A program made the position numbers and the translations under genes. From Citrus sinensis (taxonomy: Eukaryota > Streptophyta > Magnoliopsida > Sapindales > Rutaceae), in assembly GCF_022201045.2 (NCBI RefSeq), contig NC_068563.1, positions 28,555,001-28,619,000 of the forward strand: a stretch of 64,000 bases of DNA. Direction: 5' to 3'. This document shows positions 49,505-61,850 of the stretch, in pieces (within the stretch, counting starts at the first letter, position 1; the number at the start of each line of letters is the position of its first letter). The notes under the pieces were generated by a model that worked only from the letters and a program-made list of their open reading frames with translations, did no database searches and was not told where the DNA came from.

Positions 49505-51740
49505 TAGGGGTGGGCAAAATCGGGTTCGGGTTGGGTTTGGATCAACCCGATCGGGTTTCGGGTTGGATAAAAATTGATCCAAACTCCACCCGAACTTAAA
49601 ACCCGATCCGATCCGATCCGAATTAAATTCGGATCGGATCGGGTTAAAAAGTCGGGTGGAGTTCGGATCGGATTCGGGTTAATTCGGGTTCGGATTAAAT
49701 TCGGGTTATTCGGATGAATTCGGGTCATGTGTAATCGGATCGGATTCGGGTTAATTCGGGTTATTCGGATCAATTCGGGTTATAATTAATTTGGCAATTG
49801 GGGAGGTGAAATTAGGAAATTAATTTATTATAATTTTATTGTATTTTTTCCTGAGGGGTTTTGGTGCTGGAAAGTCACATTCTAACTAAGGAAATTAATT
49901 TATTATAATTTTATTGTATTTTTTCTATTTTTTTTATTCTTTTTGCCATGGGGACCTCGGGAGATACAGGCATACAGCCGTTTAAAAGAAACCAAAAAGA
50001 CTATTAAAAAATAATTATTAATCATTAATTCATAAATTAAAACACAAAAAGACTATTAAAAAAATCTACTTAATAGTTAGTATTACAAATTGATTCAAAT
50101 AATTGTTAATTTAATTTTATGAAACTTTTTTAAATCGATATTTCCAATTTTCCACCATAATGTTTACATATGATCAAGAATTCAAGATGCATGTTCCATA
50201 AAAGAAAACCAAGAAATTAATGTAATTATTTAATTTATAATATCTAATTATCCATTGGCCAAAATAATATAATATTAATTCATATCCGTATCTTAAATTC
50301 TTAATTCTTATTATGCCCACATTATATGTACTTAACCACTTAATATTTACTTATTGGTTAATGGTTATCATGCAATTAATTAAATTGATTAATTATTTGT
50401 TGAAGTTGAAAATTAAAACTACTGCAATTAAATTGGTTAATTTTTTGTTGAAGTTGAAACTATTGTACAAATACACATATCATATGACATATATAATTAT
50501 AATTTATATTGTAACATAATATTTAATTTTAATTTTTAGTCTAACATTACTATTCATACAAAAAATCAATTATTAATTAATAACAGAAAATTAATGCCAG
50601 ATTATTTTCATTTTATTGATAAAATTAAACAATATATAATTATATATAATTAACATACAGAGTTACAATTAACATTTCTCATATAACATATAACAAATAA
50701 AAATTATAATTAATCATTAATGCATATATAATTATATAATATATACCATCTCTTAAATAACTTTAAAAGCCGGATTTGCTGTCTTGCTGATTCGGGCATC
50801 AGGCCTTCAAGTTCCAATTCCAAACTTCCACGTTTTCCAACTTCCAATTCCAAAACAGAGAGTGAAGAGAGTCAGAAACCTTTTGAGACTGGAGGCTGGA
50901 TCCGTGACCCGTGAGGCGTGACTGTGAATGGGTGTGGTGGCCGGATGTCAACACTCAACAGCCGTTCTCGGATTCAAGGCGTGGATCCGGCGCTTGGTTG
51001 CAGCAGATCTGTAGATCGGGTCACGATCTTCGCGAAGTGGTTGCAGTAGATATGTAGGCGTGGATCCGGCTCTTGGTTGCAGCCATTCTCAGAAGTGGTT
51101 GCTGGCTGTGTGTGGTGGCCGGTTGAAGCTAGTTCCGTGAACTGTACGTGTGTGTTTGCTGCGTGTGGTGAGTGACGAAGGCCGTGACTCCGTGAGGCAT
51201 GAATGAGTGTGGGCCTGTGGGTTGGCTGCTGCCTGCTTGTGCTTGACGGCTGCTGGTTTCAGTGATTTGTGTGTGACAGTGAGGATTTGTGAATTGTGAT
51301 AGTGATACCGTGAGTGAGGGTTTGTGACTGTGAGTTGTTACTTGTTATTTTGCTTCGCTTGTGTTGTTTTCTTGGTGAATTACTGAATTGTTTTGTAACT
51401 TTTGTTGCGGTGAATACTTTGTGAAATGTGAATTACTGTAAATCCGTGAGTCTGTACTCTGTACTGTGATCTGTATTCTGTTTCTGTGAGAGTGAGTTAC
51501 TGACTCAGTGCCTGTACACATGTGAGATGTGAGTGTGTCATGTGTGTGTATGTGTGATACTGTAAGTGTGAATCTGTAATTTTTGCTCAAGTTTTTTGTC
51601 TCAACCCGATCGGGTTTCACCCGATCCGATCATGATCCGATCGGGTTGAGACAATTTCACCCGATCGGGTTTTGTTGACCACCCGATCCGATCCGAACCC
51701 GAAAATTTTCGGATCGGGTCGGATAATTTGGCCACCCCTG
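49505..51740. mobile_element. non-autonomous hAT element, 2.2 kb
   Basis: Flanked by a perfect 8-bp target duplication GTCAAAAT (49497-49504 and 51741-51748). The ends are TAGGGGTGGGCAAAAT and, inverted, CAGGGGTGGCCAAATT, a typical plant hAT pair. The first 280 bp and last 130 bp are dense arrays of CGGGTT, CGGATC and ATTCGGGTTA hexamers in both orientations. The middle is AT-rich up to about 50780 and then becomes a G/T-rich stretch (50880-51600) with many GTGTG and GTGACTGTGAG motifs. No hAT transposase or BED finger is encoded, so it would need a transposase in trans. Confidence 0.85.
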
Positions 51741-51748
51741 GTCAAAAT

Positions 51749-52546
51749 GTTGATGATGACAATGAAGACATAGCACGTGTTGATGACGAAAGTGTATCAC
51801 ATTGGGATGACAGTAGAGGAGAAGTTGGAGATAAGGCGGCGAAGAAGTAGATTGTAACGATTGTGAAGAAGGAGACGAAATTTTTTCCTGACTGTGATTC
51901 GGATAAATAATAGAGAACATGGCCTGCTTTTAGAATCTGAAGATAAACAATTGAGAAAAATAAAATATTAAATTGAATTTCTATTGTAAAATTCCAACTC
52001 TTATAACTAAAGGTTTGTTTATAATTTTGTTATTAATTTTATGAGTAAAATGGGTAAGTCAATATATTGACTTCTATGTTAGAAGGCGATAATAGTAATT
52101 ATAAGTCGAAAATATTTTTTTTAAATTAATAGAATTTGTTAACAAATTAAAGTTTAATTTTTTTAAAAAAATATTAAGAAATTTTGTGTCATTTTCCATA
52201 AACGTACGTTGTGGGGGTATAACAACCCACTAAGCTAACATGATATTAAACAAGTTAAGCAAGTCAATCTTTCTTTTAATATCTGACTAGCCCGTGTTTG
52301 ATTTTGAAGTTAATATTGAGTATTTTGATAAGAAATTAGTTAAAATATATTTTTTTTATTAAAAAAATTAAAAGACCTTTAATTGTGTGAAAAATACCCT
52401 CAAAATTCATATTAAATTAGATTATTAATTTTTTTCCCAAACATCGACGTCTGCGTAAGGCCGAAAACCCTGTTATTTTCTCTTTCACGATCGCCAGCAA
52501 ACCCGCCAACCAAATCACAAAAGACTACAATAAGTAAATAAAGTCA
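51749..52546. other. intergenic, upstream of the WEWHGH gene
   Basis: AT-rich; the first 150 bp (GATGATGACAATGAAGAC and onward) are acidic-coding-like but interrupted. No gene recognised. The final 100 bp are the probable leader of the next gene. Confidence 0.4.
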
Positions 52547-53059
52547 ATGGCTTCATGCAAATACAGCGATTCTGATTCAATTTCAATCCAATCCCTCATT
52601 CCCTTAAACCTCTCAAAAACCCATTTACATTCCCAAGAGCCCACCAACAGTAACATTCAAAGACTCACAGAGGAGGCCAAAATCGAGAGAGAAATCACTA
52701 AGGCAATCACAAGCGGCAAACCCGAGTCCTTGAAACCGAATTCGGGCGAAGCGATATCCATAGGGGAGCACTATGTGTGTGTCTCGTTTCACGAGGAAAA
52801 GGAGTCGGATTGCAGAGTGTGGGAGTGGCACGGACACGTGGTGTCTTATAGTGAGGGGCGTGGGTACACTCAGGAGTATGTGTATGGGAGTTATTTTGAG
52901 AGGATGATGAAGAAAGTGGTGGTTAGTGACGACGAAGATGAAGGCGAGAGTGAGCAGGAGAAGGGGATTGGGTTGGGGTTGAGAGAGTTTATTGGTGGTA
53001 TGAATTTGATGGATGGAAGAGTCTTTTGCAGAAATTTCACTGATAATTCGAGGAGGTAA
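52547..53059 (+). CDS. plant-specific protein of unknown function (WEWHGH motif)
   Basis: 170 aa from ATG at 52547. The first 60 residues are Ser/Thr-rich and polar. The middle (residues about 68-125) has the most conserved-looking part: ISIGEHYVCVSFHEE, RVWEWHGHVV and TQEYVYGSYFERM. An acidic stretch (DDEDEGESEQEK) and a Gly-rich segment follow. I recall similar small plant proteins carrying WEWHGH and EYxYGxYFE motifs, all uncharacterised, and assign no function. The stop (TAA at 53057) overlaps a possible donor, GAGGAG|GTAATG. If it is spliced to the acceptor TTTGCAG at 54450, the protein gains one residue (RRI) and stops at TGA, with the 3' UTR in a second exon. Both models give nearly the same protein. 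Confidence 0.75.
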   Translation: MASCKYSDSDSISIQSLIPLNLSKTHLHSQEPTNSNIQRLTEEAKIEREITKAITSGKPESLKPNSGEAISIGEHYVCVSFHEEKESDCRVWEWHGHVVSYSEGRGYTQEYVYGSYFERMMKKVVVSDDEDEGESEQEKGIGLGLREFIGGMNLMDGRVFCRNFTDNSRR

Positions 53060-55670
53060 TGATTTTATATTTTATAATGAAAACTATATTGATGTATATT
53101 TTAGAATCTTGTTTACGTTTGTGTCACGAATATCTATTATCATTATTATTTTTTAAAGGTAATATCTATTATTTTTAATTGAGGTTGGAATGTATTTATT
53201 TTTGTTTACATATGGTGGCTAAAAGCCTAAATTTGTGACTGTGGATGTAAATGGTTTATTCTTTATTTGATGATTGCGGAATTTATGCCACATACACTAC
53301 TACATACAGTGTCTCATGGTGTTCTCTGTTAGTCTGTTGGACTGGGGCTTGATATTGTTGTATATATGGTTATCCAATTTGTCTCGGTGTGATAGCAATA
53401 TTATTGAAAATATGAGAATTGGAATTTCCAACTATGTGATTAAGTTTAGTTGGATGGTTTGTATTAAGCTGCTAGTAGAGAGTAGGTGTTGGATGCAAAG
53501 AGACATTAGTTTTGACTTATGTGCCAGTTATACTTTTTCATTTGTAGTTTCTTGCTGTTCTGTTTGTTTTGGACATCATTGCAATTTGTTCTCTGATTAA
53601 CAAACACTTTCTATATCTCAAAAGTCAGAATAAAAGAAAAGGAAAATTACTCGATCAACAGTGACAACTTTATATGCTGCTTATTCTGTAAATTGATGAA
53701 TTGTATGACTCTCAAATTGAACAATGAAAAACTGTGTTCTGTAATATTTAACCTTATATATATATATATATATATCAATGGTTTTTGACCTGCGAGTATT
53801 GTTTTTGACCTCCTTCATTAATGGGTCCCCGAGGGATTTAGTGCCACTTAGCATGTTATTTTAGCTCACAGTTTTTTTGACTTGGTAGAACCGACCTCAT
53901 ATGTAGGGTTTTGGTACACCTCTGTAAATCTTCTACCTTTGGTGCGTTACTGCTGGGATCATCTTTATCACTAATTCACACATCAGAATCTTTCTTTTCT
54001 TTATTTTTTTCGTTGTTTCAGTGTGCTCGGCTAGTTTAAACTTTAAATTTGTTTTCTAATATACCCTTGTTAATAATAGCCACATAAAATTTGTTTGTCT
54101 GTCTCTCTATTCATTCATTTGTCCCCCCACACATATAGTATGTGCTTGGCAAATACATATGTTTCCATTTATGAGTGTGTCAGTTTTCACATCCCAACCA
54201 ATTGGACAAATTTTTGTCATAGATCCTTCTGGCGAGCCTAGCTTTCTCTGGTTCGAATTGGTGATCTGAACATAAATTTCTATTTGTATCATTCACCAGT
54301 ATTTTTAATTTGCTGAGTATGATTTCAAGCATGTTCATATTTGTGCTGGTTTTGATATTTTTATAACGCATCCTTACTCAATGTTTTGTTTGAAACTGGG
54401 CTAATTAAGACGTGCCTTGCCTTATTATCTTCTTTAAAATTTGTTTGCAGGATTTGAGAGCTGCCATCTGCAAATGTTGCATACAAGCCTGAAGATCAAA
54501 AGAACAAGCTCTCTTCCTTTACCTTTCTATTATGCTGATACATTCTATAATTTAAATTCTGATTGATATGGTTCTATTCTCATGGGAACTTCTCTGGGAA
54601 AAAGGAAATACCGGGGATGTGTCCATAATTTACCGTCCACAGCCAACATATTGCACAGGGACCTCTAATTGGCAAGAAACACATTGCCTATCTGAAGCAT
54701 TATGCTTTATTTGACAATTGATATCTAAGTTTCTTTTATTACTTGTGTTGGACTCCTGGTCTTGCATGTTTGATGCTTGAATGAAGGCGAAGACATGGCA
54801 CATTTGTTCTGATGTGCTGTGTCTCTTCTTAATCAACCTTATTCTACACTGCATCGCCAATTTGTTGTTTCTCTACTTCCACATCCACTGTTGCATGATC
54901 TTTGGATCTCCTCTGCAAATGTTGTATTTCAGCTGAATCCAAAAGCGTATCAATTAACTAATTTTGTTTAACAATAACTTTCCTAGATTATGTCTACGCA
55001 TCACTTGCTTGTTTAAAACTACTTTTATTTTATTCCACAAGACCAACAGTATCAAACATTCGAACTGGCCTTCAAAATTTTTTATGTACTTTTGCTTGCT
55101 TTGAGCTTTCTTGATGTTGAGTAAATGTCAATTCCTTTGAGCTATGAAATGAGAAGCTCCTTGCGAAGGGAGAAAAAAAAAAGAGAAAAGAAAAAAACAA
55201 AAAGGAGATTGATAATTGTCTCAATCTATGTAAATTTTTTTTAACATCATTTCATTTTTTGAAAGACAACTAGACAAGCACCATTTTAATATTGTTGGAG
55301 TGAATTTCAAAATTTTCAAAAAATAAAATATTGACTTATGGCGTGCGATTTTCTTCAGATTTAGAGGGAATTGGAATTTTGGATTTGTTTGCCCCGGTTC
55401 ACAAGCATGCCCCTAATTCATGGGAAGCATTCTTACGCAATCCAAGGGTGTTTCCGACTTTCTGTAATTGAGCGACCAAAGAACCAAATGGGAAAAGGCG
55501 CCATAATGAAGGCGGTACCCCCTCCCGCGCGAGTTTGATCTTTTTTTTGATGTCGCTCGAATCTGATTTTAATTTTCAACTATATTCACGACAGCCGAAA
55601 TTTTAAGTCTCCTCTAAACCGTCCACTTTGTAAATAATCTTAAACAATCTAACGACTGTCAAATATGCCA
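53060..55670. other. probable 3' intron/UTR of the WEWHGH gene, then intergenic
   Basis: 53060-54450 is either 3' flank or the terminal intron of the preceding gene. A TA microsatellite lies at 53755-53776. TTTGCAG|GATTTGAG at 54450 is a likely acceptor. Open frames at 53274-53600 and 54107-54860 are without domains. 54900-55670 contains nothing recognised. Confidence 0.4.
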
Positions 55671-55671
55671 A

Positions 55672-55836
55672 GTCAGCGATCCGCAACACAAACTAGCACA
55701 CTTTCTGACTCCAACAACCTCCACCGTCGATTCGATTATTTTCCCATTACCCCATCAACGGTTCACGCACTCCACGTCATCAATCCGCGTGAATCCAAAT
55801 CCACGAATTAAACTCCAGATCTCCGTCCTATATATA
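55672..55836 (+). promoter_or_regulatory. histone-type promoter of the H2B gene
   Basis: Upstream of the H2B start are the motifs typical of plant replication-dependent histone genes: an ACGTCA hexamer (55774-55779, within CCACGTCA), an octamer-like AATCCGCG just after it (55782-55789; the consensus reverse complement is GATCCGCG), a second GATCCGC farther upstream (about 55678-55684), and a TATATATA box at 55829-55836. This suggests S-phase expression; no expression data were available. Confidence 0.65.
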
Positions 55837-55955
55837 TCTCTCCAACACTTGACGCTTCTTCACAACGCCTAGCTTTACTCTTATCGTTTCGAAGTAAAAG
55901 GAAAAGAAAATATCTACAAGCCTTGCCTTTCTCTCTCTCTACCAAACCGAAATTA

Positions 55956-56396
55956 ATGGCACCAAAGGCGGAGAAGAAGCCGGCTGAGAAGAAGCCAGCG
56001 GAGGAGAAGAAGACATCGGTGGCCGAGAAGGCGCCGGCGGAGAAGAAGCCGAAGGCCGGCAAGAAGCTTCCCAAAGAAGCCGCCTCTGGCGACAAGAAGA
56101 AGAAGCGCGCGAAGAAGAGCATCGAGACGTACAAGATTTACATCTTCAAAGTCCTGAAGCAGGTACATCCCGATATCGGAATCTCGAGCAAGGCCATGGG
56201 AATCATGAACAGTTTCATCAACGATATTTTCGAGAAGCTTGCCCAGGAAGCTTCTAGGCTTGCAAGGTACAATAAGAAGCCGACGATTACATCTCGGGAA
56301 ATTCAGACCGCTGTGAGACTTGTACTTCCTGGTGAGCTGGCTAAGCACGCTGTTTCTGAGGGTACCAAAGCTGTTACTAAGTTTACTTCTTCTTGA
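55956..56396 (+). CDS. H2B: histone H2B
   Basis: Intronless, 146 aa, starting [20 protein letters not shown] at 55956 (the frame is open to 55923 but the extra residues are not H2B). The Lys/Ala/Glu-rich N-terminal tail carries the AEKKPA repeats of plant H2B; the histone fold runs from [20 protein letters not shown] through [20 protein letters not shown] and [20 protein letters not shown] to the end [13 protein letters not shown]. The Lys in AVTKF is the conserved mono-ubiquitination site. It forms the nucleosome core with H2A, H3 and H4. No other histone gene is in the window. GC content is much higher than in neighbouring DNA, usual for histone genes. Confidence 0.97.
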   Translation: MAPKAEKKPAEKKPAEEKKTSVAEKAPAEKKPKAGKKLPKEAASGDKKKKRAKKSIETYKIYIFKVLKQVHPDIGISSKAMGIMNSFINDIFEKLAQEASRLARYNKKPTITSREIQTAVRLVLPGELAKHAVSEGTKAVTKFTSS

Positions 56397-57435
56397 AGGA
56401 AGTTTGTTGCATCGGTCGGTGAATTCGGGTGTTATGTGATTTGTGTAGTTAGTAGTTTAGGCCTTTAATTTTACTAGATGAAGTCGTTTTTATGTTTTGT
56501 GTTTTCAAATCTTTGGTGGATTTTTAGGGTTTGTTTGGATGTACTAGAAATTTGGACCTGATCCAGGTGATGTGCATGTTCATTATGTTAGAATATGAAA
56601 ATGAAATATGATTTCGGAATTGCCCTTGTTGGTTCTTTTCTGAATTGTGATAGGTTATTGTGAAATTGCTTGGTGTGAAAAAAAAGGGCACAGAATTGAT
56701 GCTTTCTTGTGTTGTGAGAAGTCCCTTTTTAACCAGTTCAGAGATTTGGAGATGTATATACATATTTTGATTGGTGTGAATTACTTGCTTGTGCTTTTCC
56801 TCTACCTTTAGAGTAATTCCAATTTATTTACCTATTTGCCTCCTTTCCGAACTTTGTGAATCTGAAAATATTCCCAATCAACCTTGTGAAAGCGGATTTA
56901 ATCAAGAAAAACCTTAATGGAAAGTTGGAAGCAAGATGAGAAAATGAAAAGATTAATGCTCTCAAAGTTCTTAACAGACATGGGCAAAGGCAGACAATTT
57001 CAGTTTCTGCTGAATGGAGCCGCTGTTTCTATTTTGTGAAGTCAATATTTTAGCTTCTCTCAGTTTATGGTCAATTACCTTGTACATACATATCTTAGGC
57101 TCAATGAAAAAAGGTGAAAGATTTTGAAAGAGTGCAGTGACCATAACAATTCTATTTTAATAAGGTGCATCGTAAGAGGAGCCAGGTATGCAAACAGCAC
57201 AGGTGTCCTGATGATGGCAGTTATTATAACTGAAAACTGAATCCTTTCCCTCCCCTGTTTCTCTGTCCTGCTCCTATCTTGTACATCGTTCTCTTCTCAT
57301 CTTATTTGAATCTGCCTTATCTCGGCAATTTCACAATCAAGATTCAAGAATCTTCATGTCTCAGCAACTAATCCAGTTCGAAAATCAGAATCAAGAACTG
57401 GAAGCGCTTTATTTCATTCTACCCACTCGTTTCAC
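56397..57435. other. H2B 3' region and start of the Yippee array
   Basis: The H2B 3' UTR lies just after the stop. From about 57180 the sequence is the first copy of the upstream region that recurs before the intact Yippee-like gene (about 59750 onward). No gene is called. Confidence 0.45.
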
Positions 57436-57469
57436 CGTCACACATGCAACTTGACTCTGATTATTTGGG

Positions 57470-58580
57470 TGCAGCATCTTCTTGAGGTCATTTCTTGTGA
57501 AGAGGAGCTGTTTGATTCACCCAATTTGCAATGGGAAGGCTCTGTCTTACAAAATGATCCCACTCCATGCTTCCGTTTCTTCTTGTGTAAAACTTGTGTA
57601 CACACATAGTATCTAAACATTGTACTTTTCAGCATGCCGTTGAACTTAAGATTTTCCACTGTTTTCAAGAAAGATTGATATCAAGGAACTATTTGTGCCC
57701 CTTGACGACAAACTAGTCAAGGTTATTATGAGTTTCAAGCTCTGGATTTTGGATTTCTGTTCCATCATTTGTGGTTTTGTTACTACGATCGACTGTTTTC
57801 TACTGAATGTGTATCTTTTTTGCTTGATGGGCACTCACTATTTTCAGAATAAGATCAGTTGTTTGTATTTTCTGAATGTTTGTTTTTAGATTTTTCAATT
57901 GCCTATTATCTGATTTTCTTTGTGAGTAATCGAGTAAGACAATTCTTTGCTTGCGAATGATGTCCAAGAAAATTTACAATGCACTTGCTTTGACGGAGGA
58001 GTGTTGACTTACAGTAGTGTATCCGTAACGTGCTACTGATTTAAGAAAGCGATCCCTTGTTATAACTTCTAACCATTGTCTATATGCATTTTCCAGACAA
58101 ACAAATCAGCCAGTTATCCTTGTGTATGTGTAAGATTTTTTGAATTATACTTGATGACATATCGATTTTTGTTTCAATAACCGACAATTATAAATTTTCA
58201 TTCTTCTTAGATTAATTATTGTTAGCGTTTTGTTTAGATTAATTATGATTAGCGTTCTTTTTTGTAGGGCTTTAAGTTACATAACTATGGTTAATCATAT
58301 CTTCAATGTCTAGTGTCAACGTGGTGGCTGAAAGCCCAAAAAATCATTACAAAGATGACAGCTATGGGTTTGACATGGAAATGGCAGATGTGTATTGTGT
58401 GTTGGATGCAACATGCTCTTTGGCCAGAAAATTGTAGGATCTTCTATGCAATTTTCCTCTCTCTATATATATATTTTTCTTTTCACTCCAAATTAGGTTC
58501 AAAACTAGTAAATGAATGATACATTCTTCAGGTTCAAATGAAATCATCCAAGATGAACTCAGAGAAGGAAGACTGGTACT
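57470..58580 (+). pseudogene. broken Yippee-like copy (array unit A)
   Basis: It matches the intact gene at 60110 exon by exon. The copy of exon 1 begins ATGGGAAGG at 57529 but has lost 2 bases soon after, so MGRL and the zinc-knuckle frame (RFFLCKTCVHT) no longer connect, and that frame ends at TAG. The copy of exon 3 (about 58310-58437) keeps VNVVAES and MADVYCV, but an extra GT shifts the frame inside the second CxxC. The copy of exon 4 (about 58532-58587) still reads REGRLVLKL. The last exon (RKLLYWNG) is absent. A non-functional remnant. Confidence 0.75.
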
Positions 58581-58589
58581 TAAATTGTA

Positions 58590-60109
58590 AGTTTTTGAAG
58601 TAGTTATGGCAGTAGAGACTCTGAGGCAATGATGTTTCGAGGACGTCACTGAAGGGCTCTCTTGGCCACATTGTCCTCCTTTACCTTTTAATTCTTCCGT
58701 TATAGAGTTGTTTCTCATAAGTTCTGTAAAGTGACACGTGAAAGTGGAATTCCTGGTACACCGTAATATGTCTGGTGAATTTGAAACGTGGCAATTGAAG
58801 TAAAGAATAGAAGTTGCAATATACTGGATGTCCTGGTGTCTGTATTACAGGATTTCTAAACTAATGCATTCCATTAAGTTTCTGTACAATTGCCACAGTT
58901 CATGAAATCTCCGCTTTTTCCCAAAATGATCACTGCACTCCTACGATTTATGTTTTATTGTTCTCCTTACATGTTGATATTTCTACAAATCTCGTTAGGC
59001 CTTTGTGCATTTAGGCAAAAGAAACGGATAAAAGAAATGTGAGTAGTTTTTGCATGACAAGATATTATTACTGTAACTTCACAAATCAGTCTGCCTGCAT
59101 CCTGAAAACAGGTGATCCTTCACAGAAAAGCGGTTATTATTATAACCAAGTAACGGGGCACCTTTCCCACCTCTATATCTCTCGCTTAATACTTTCCGAG
59201 ATATTCTGATCAAATCCCAGTCACAATCAAGAACATCACTTCCTCTTTGAACTCATAATCCGTGTTAAAAATTGATCTAGAATTCTAGTGCTTTGCATGT
59301 TAATTATGTTAGAAAATGAAAATAGTATAATGAACAATTATGATGAAATTCTCGGTTAAATGGGGCTTCAATTGTGATTCGTCTGAAGTTGTCTATTGTG
59401 GCCATGGCTGGTTTCTTCAATTTTCAAATCTTGCTTGAGCCCAAAATTATAAGTTGGAATTAAGGAAAGTTATTAGATGTCACGTGATCAGTACAACCCA
59501 TTTGCTGAAATGCTGGCCCACCGCAGTATACTGAGAATTTCAGTCGTTACAAGGACTATAGTAATCTAAAGATGTTCCAATCAACCTCAGAAGAAGTGAT
59601 TTAATCAAGCAGAAGCTTAAAGAAAATTGATGAGAATATTGAAGATTGATGCTTTGAAGTTGTTCTTAAAATAAACAGGCAACGTATTCTCTATGTGAAT
59701 TCTATTTTAAGCGCGCGCGGCTACTCTAGCCAGGGGTGTGTGCGTGTGTATTTATAGGTGTCCTCAGGATGACAGTTACTAAAACTGAAAAACTGAAGCT
59801 GCTTTCGCTCCCCTGTTTCTCGCTCCTACTCTGTTCTTGTACAGTATTCTCTTCGCAGCTTTATTTGAAAGTGCTTTATCTTGGCAATTTCACAATCAAG
59901 ATTCAAGAACCTTTCTTTATCTCTCAGCAAATAAGCCATTCTGAAAATCAGAATCAAGAACTAGAAGCACTTTCTTTCTTTACACCCATTTCCCCACTCC
60001 ACATAAAACTTGAATCTGATCATTGGTTTGGGGCAGAACCATCTTCTTGAGACCATCTATTGTGAACAGAAACAAGTCTTCAAGAGCTGTTTGATCATAC
60101 AAGTATGCA
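58590..60109. other. spacer between Yippee-like units A and B
   Basis: Duplicated flank. 58798-58930 resembles 61483-61600, and 59750-60060 resembles 57190-57490, including AATCAGAATCAAGAACT and ATCTTCTTGAG. An open frame at 59736-60050 (104 codons) covers the second block and may be a leader; see the findings. Another weak copy of the block is near 59105-59250. Confidence 0.5.
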
Positions 60110-61268
60110 ATGGGAAGGCTTTTTGTCATACAATATGACCAGACTCCGGACTCACGTATCTTCTTGTGTACTATTTGCCATACCCAATTTGCTTTGCGGC
60201 AAGAAGTAGTCTCTATGGTAACATCTCTCTCTCTCTCTTCTCTCTGATCAATGTGTATACTTTTTGAGTAATAATATGTAAGGATGATTTATGCTTAAGC
60301 ATGTGAACGTTGTCTGCACAATCTGTATATTTTGTTGAACTTCGGCTTTTTCATGGTTGTTTGCATCAATCGTTTTTTACATGCCAACAATAGTGACAAG
60401 AAAGACTAATACCAGTAACCACTTAATTGAGTTTCTTTTTAGCGCCTCATCGTTTCTTTTTGTGACAAAGAAGACAATTCTTATTTGCACAGAAACGTTT
60501 ACTGGTGAATGATGTCCAAGAAAATGTAATTGCTCTGACAGAAAAGTACTTAATTATAACATGCAGCAATGATTATCCTGTTTACTTACTTACGAATCCT
60601 GTTGCAAACTTGATCTGTTGTTCTAACTATTGTTTTCATGCATTTTACAGGTTAGAACGAATGAGTCACTTCTCCTGGAAAAGGCGTAAGTTATTTGTTG
60701 AATTATACTTGATTACACATCAGTTTCTGTTTCAATATCCAACTATAAACTTTTTATTCCTCTTAGATTAAGTAATACTTTGTGTTCTATTTTAAATTGC
60801 CTTAAAATTTCACAATTATGATTAATCATAATCTCGACGTGGCTAGCGTCAATGTGGTGGTTGACACCCCGGAACATTATTACTTGGAAGACGCCTTCGA
60901 CAACATTGAGATGATAGAGGCAGATGTGCATTGTGTTGGATGCAACATGCTATTGGGCCAGACAATTGTAAGATATTCTGTACAATTTTCCTCTTTTTGC
61001 ATGGCTTTCTGCTCCAAATTAGGTTCAAATAATGTAAATGAATGTTACATTCTTCAGATTGCAGTGGATTCATTCCACGAAAGACTCATAGAAGGAAGAC
61101 TGATGCTTGAATTGTAAGTTATCGAAATATATTTATGTATGGTATACAAAGTTTTTGTGGGTTTTGATTGAAGATTCTGTTCGTAGGCGGAAGCTGCTTT
61201 ACTGGAATGGTGAGCAGGTGATAGACGCAATCACATTGCTTCCGCCTGAGCCTGAAGAGGACGACTAA
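60110..61268 (+). CDS. Yippee-like zinc-binding protein (array unit B)
   Basis: Five exons: 60110-60217, 60651-60685, 60847-60967, 61058-61113 and 61187-61268; 133 aa, close to the usual length of plant Yippee-like proteins. It starts MGRLFVIQYD, like the family consensus MGRLFVV. The first zinc pair is in FLCTICHTQFAL and the second in ADVHCVGCNMLLG; between them lies the KAVNVVVDTPEHYYLE strand. It ends LIEGRLMLELRKLLYWNGEQ and an acidic tail. The GWxY that normally follows the second CxxC is replaced (GQTI), so it is a divergent member. Yippee domains form a Mis18/cereblon-like zinc fold; the plant function is largely unknown. It was not visible as one long open frame because every exon is short. 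Confidence 0.8.
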
Positions 61269-61663
61269 ATTACTGTGAAGCAATGATAATTAATTCGAGG
61301 ATATCACAGAAGGGCTCTCTTAGAAGTCCTATTAAAAATGCAATTGCTGCGCAGGATTCTTGTCCATTTTCCTTCTTCTTTCCTTTTAGTTCGTCTTATA
61401 GATTTGTATCTCTGATGAGAAAGTGCAATTTCTGTCCTTGTTGTTTCTCAAATGTCCATCAAGTTTCTGTATAGAAGAAGCAAAGAATAGAAGTTGCAGT
61501 TTACTGAAAATTTCTGGTGTCTTCCAATGAAAATATTCCATCAAGTTTCTGTACTAAATGCTACAGTTCATTAACATGAAAATGCTACTATATATTTTCT
61601 CCTCTAGAATTACTTTCTACTCCCAAGTGAGTTCAAATTTTGTTTCTCAAATGTCCATTCTTC

Positions 61664-61850
61664 AGGTTCAATTGGATCCACCCAAACCTGATGATGACTC
61701 TTTATTCCCAGGAGGAAGAATTCTTACCGCAATGTAAGCTTATAAAACGGATATGGCGTGACTGTTATAACTTTTCAGGGTTTTGATTGATGAATCTGAT
61801 TATAGTGATAAGCTGCAGTACTTGGTGGTCATAGCATAGTGGAAGGAAGC
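61664..61850 (+). pseudogene. orphan Yippee-like exon remnants (array unit C)
   Basis: After CATTCTTCAG at 61656-61665 the sequence reads VQLDPPKPDDDSLFPGGRIL and reaches a donor ATGTAAGC, aligning with exon 4 of units B and D (VQVEYSHDIIREGRILMDL). About 80 bp later TGATTGATGAATCTGATTAT leads into KLQYLVVIA and a stop, a degraded last exon (RKLLYWNG). Exons 1-3 of this unit are missing. Confidence 0.6.

Noticed and set aside
55808-56348. Minus-strand open frames across the H2B gene
   Set aside because: Antisense shadows of a GC-rich coding region.
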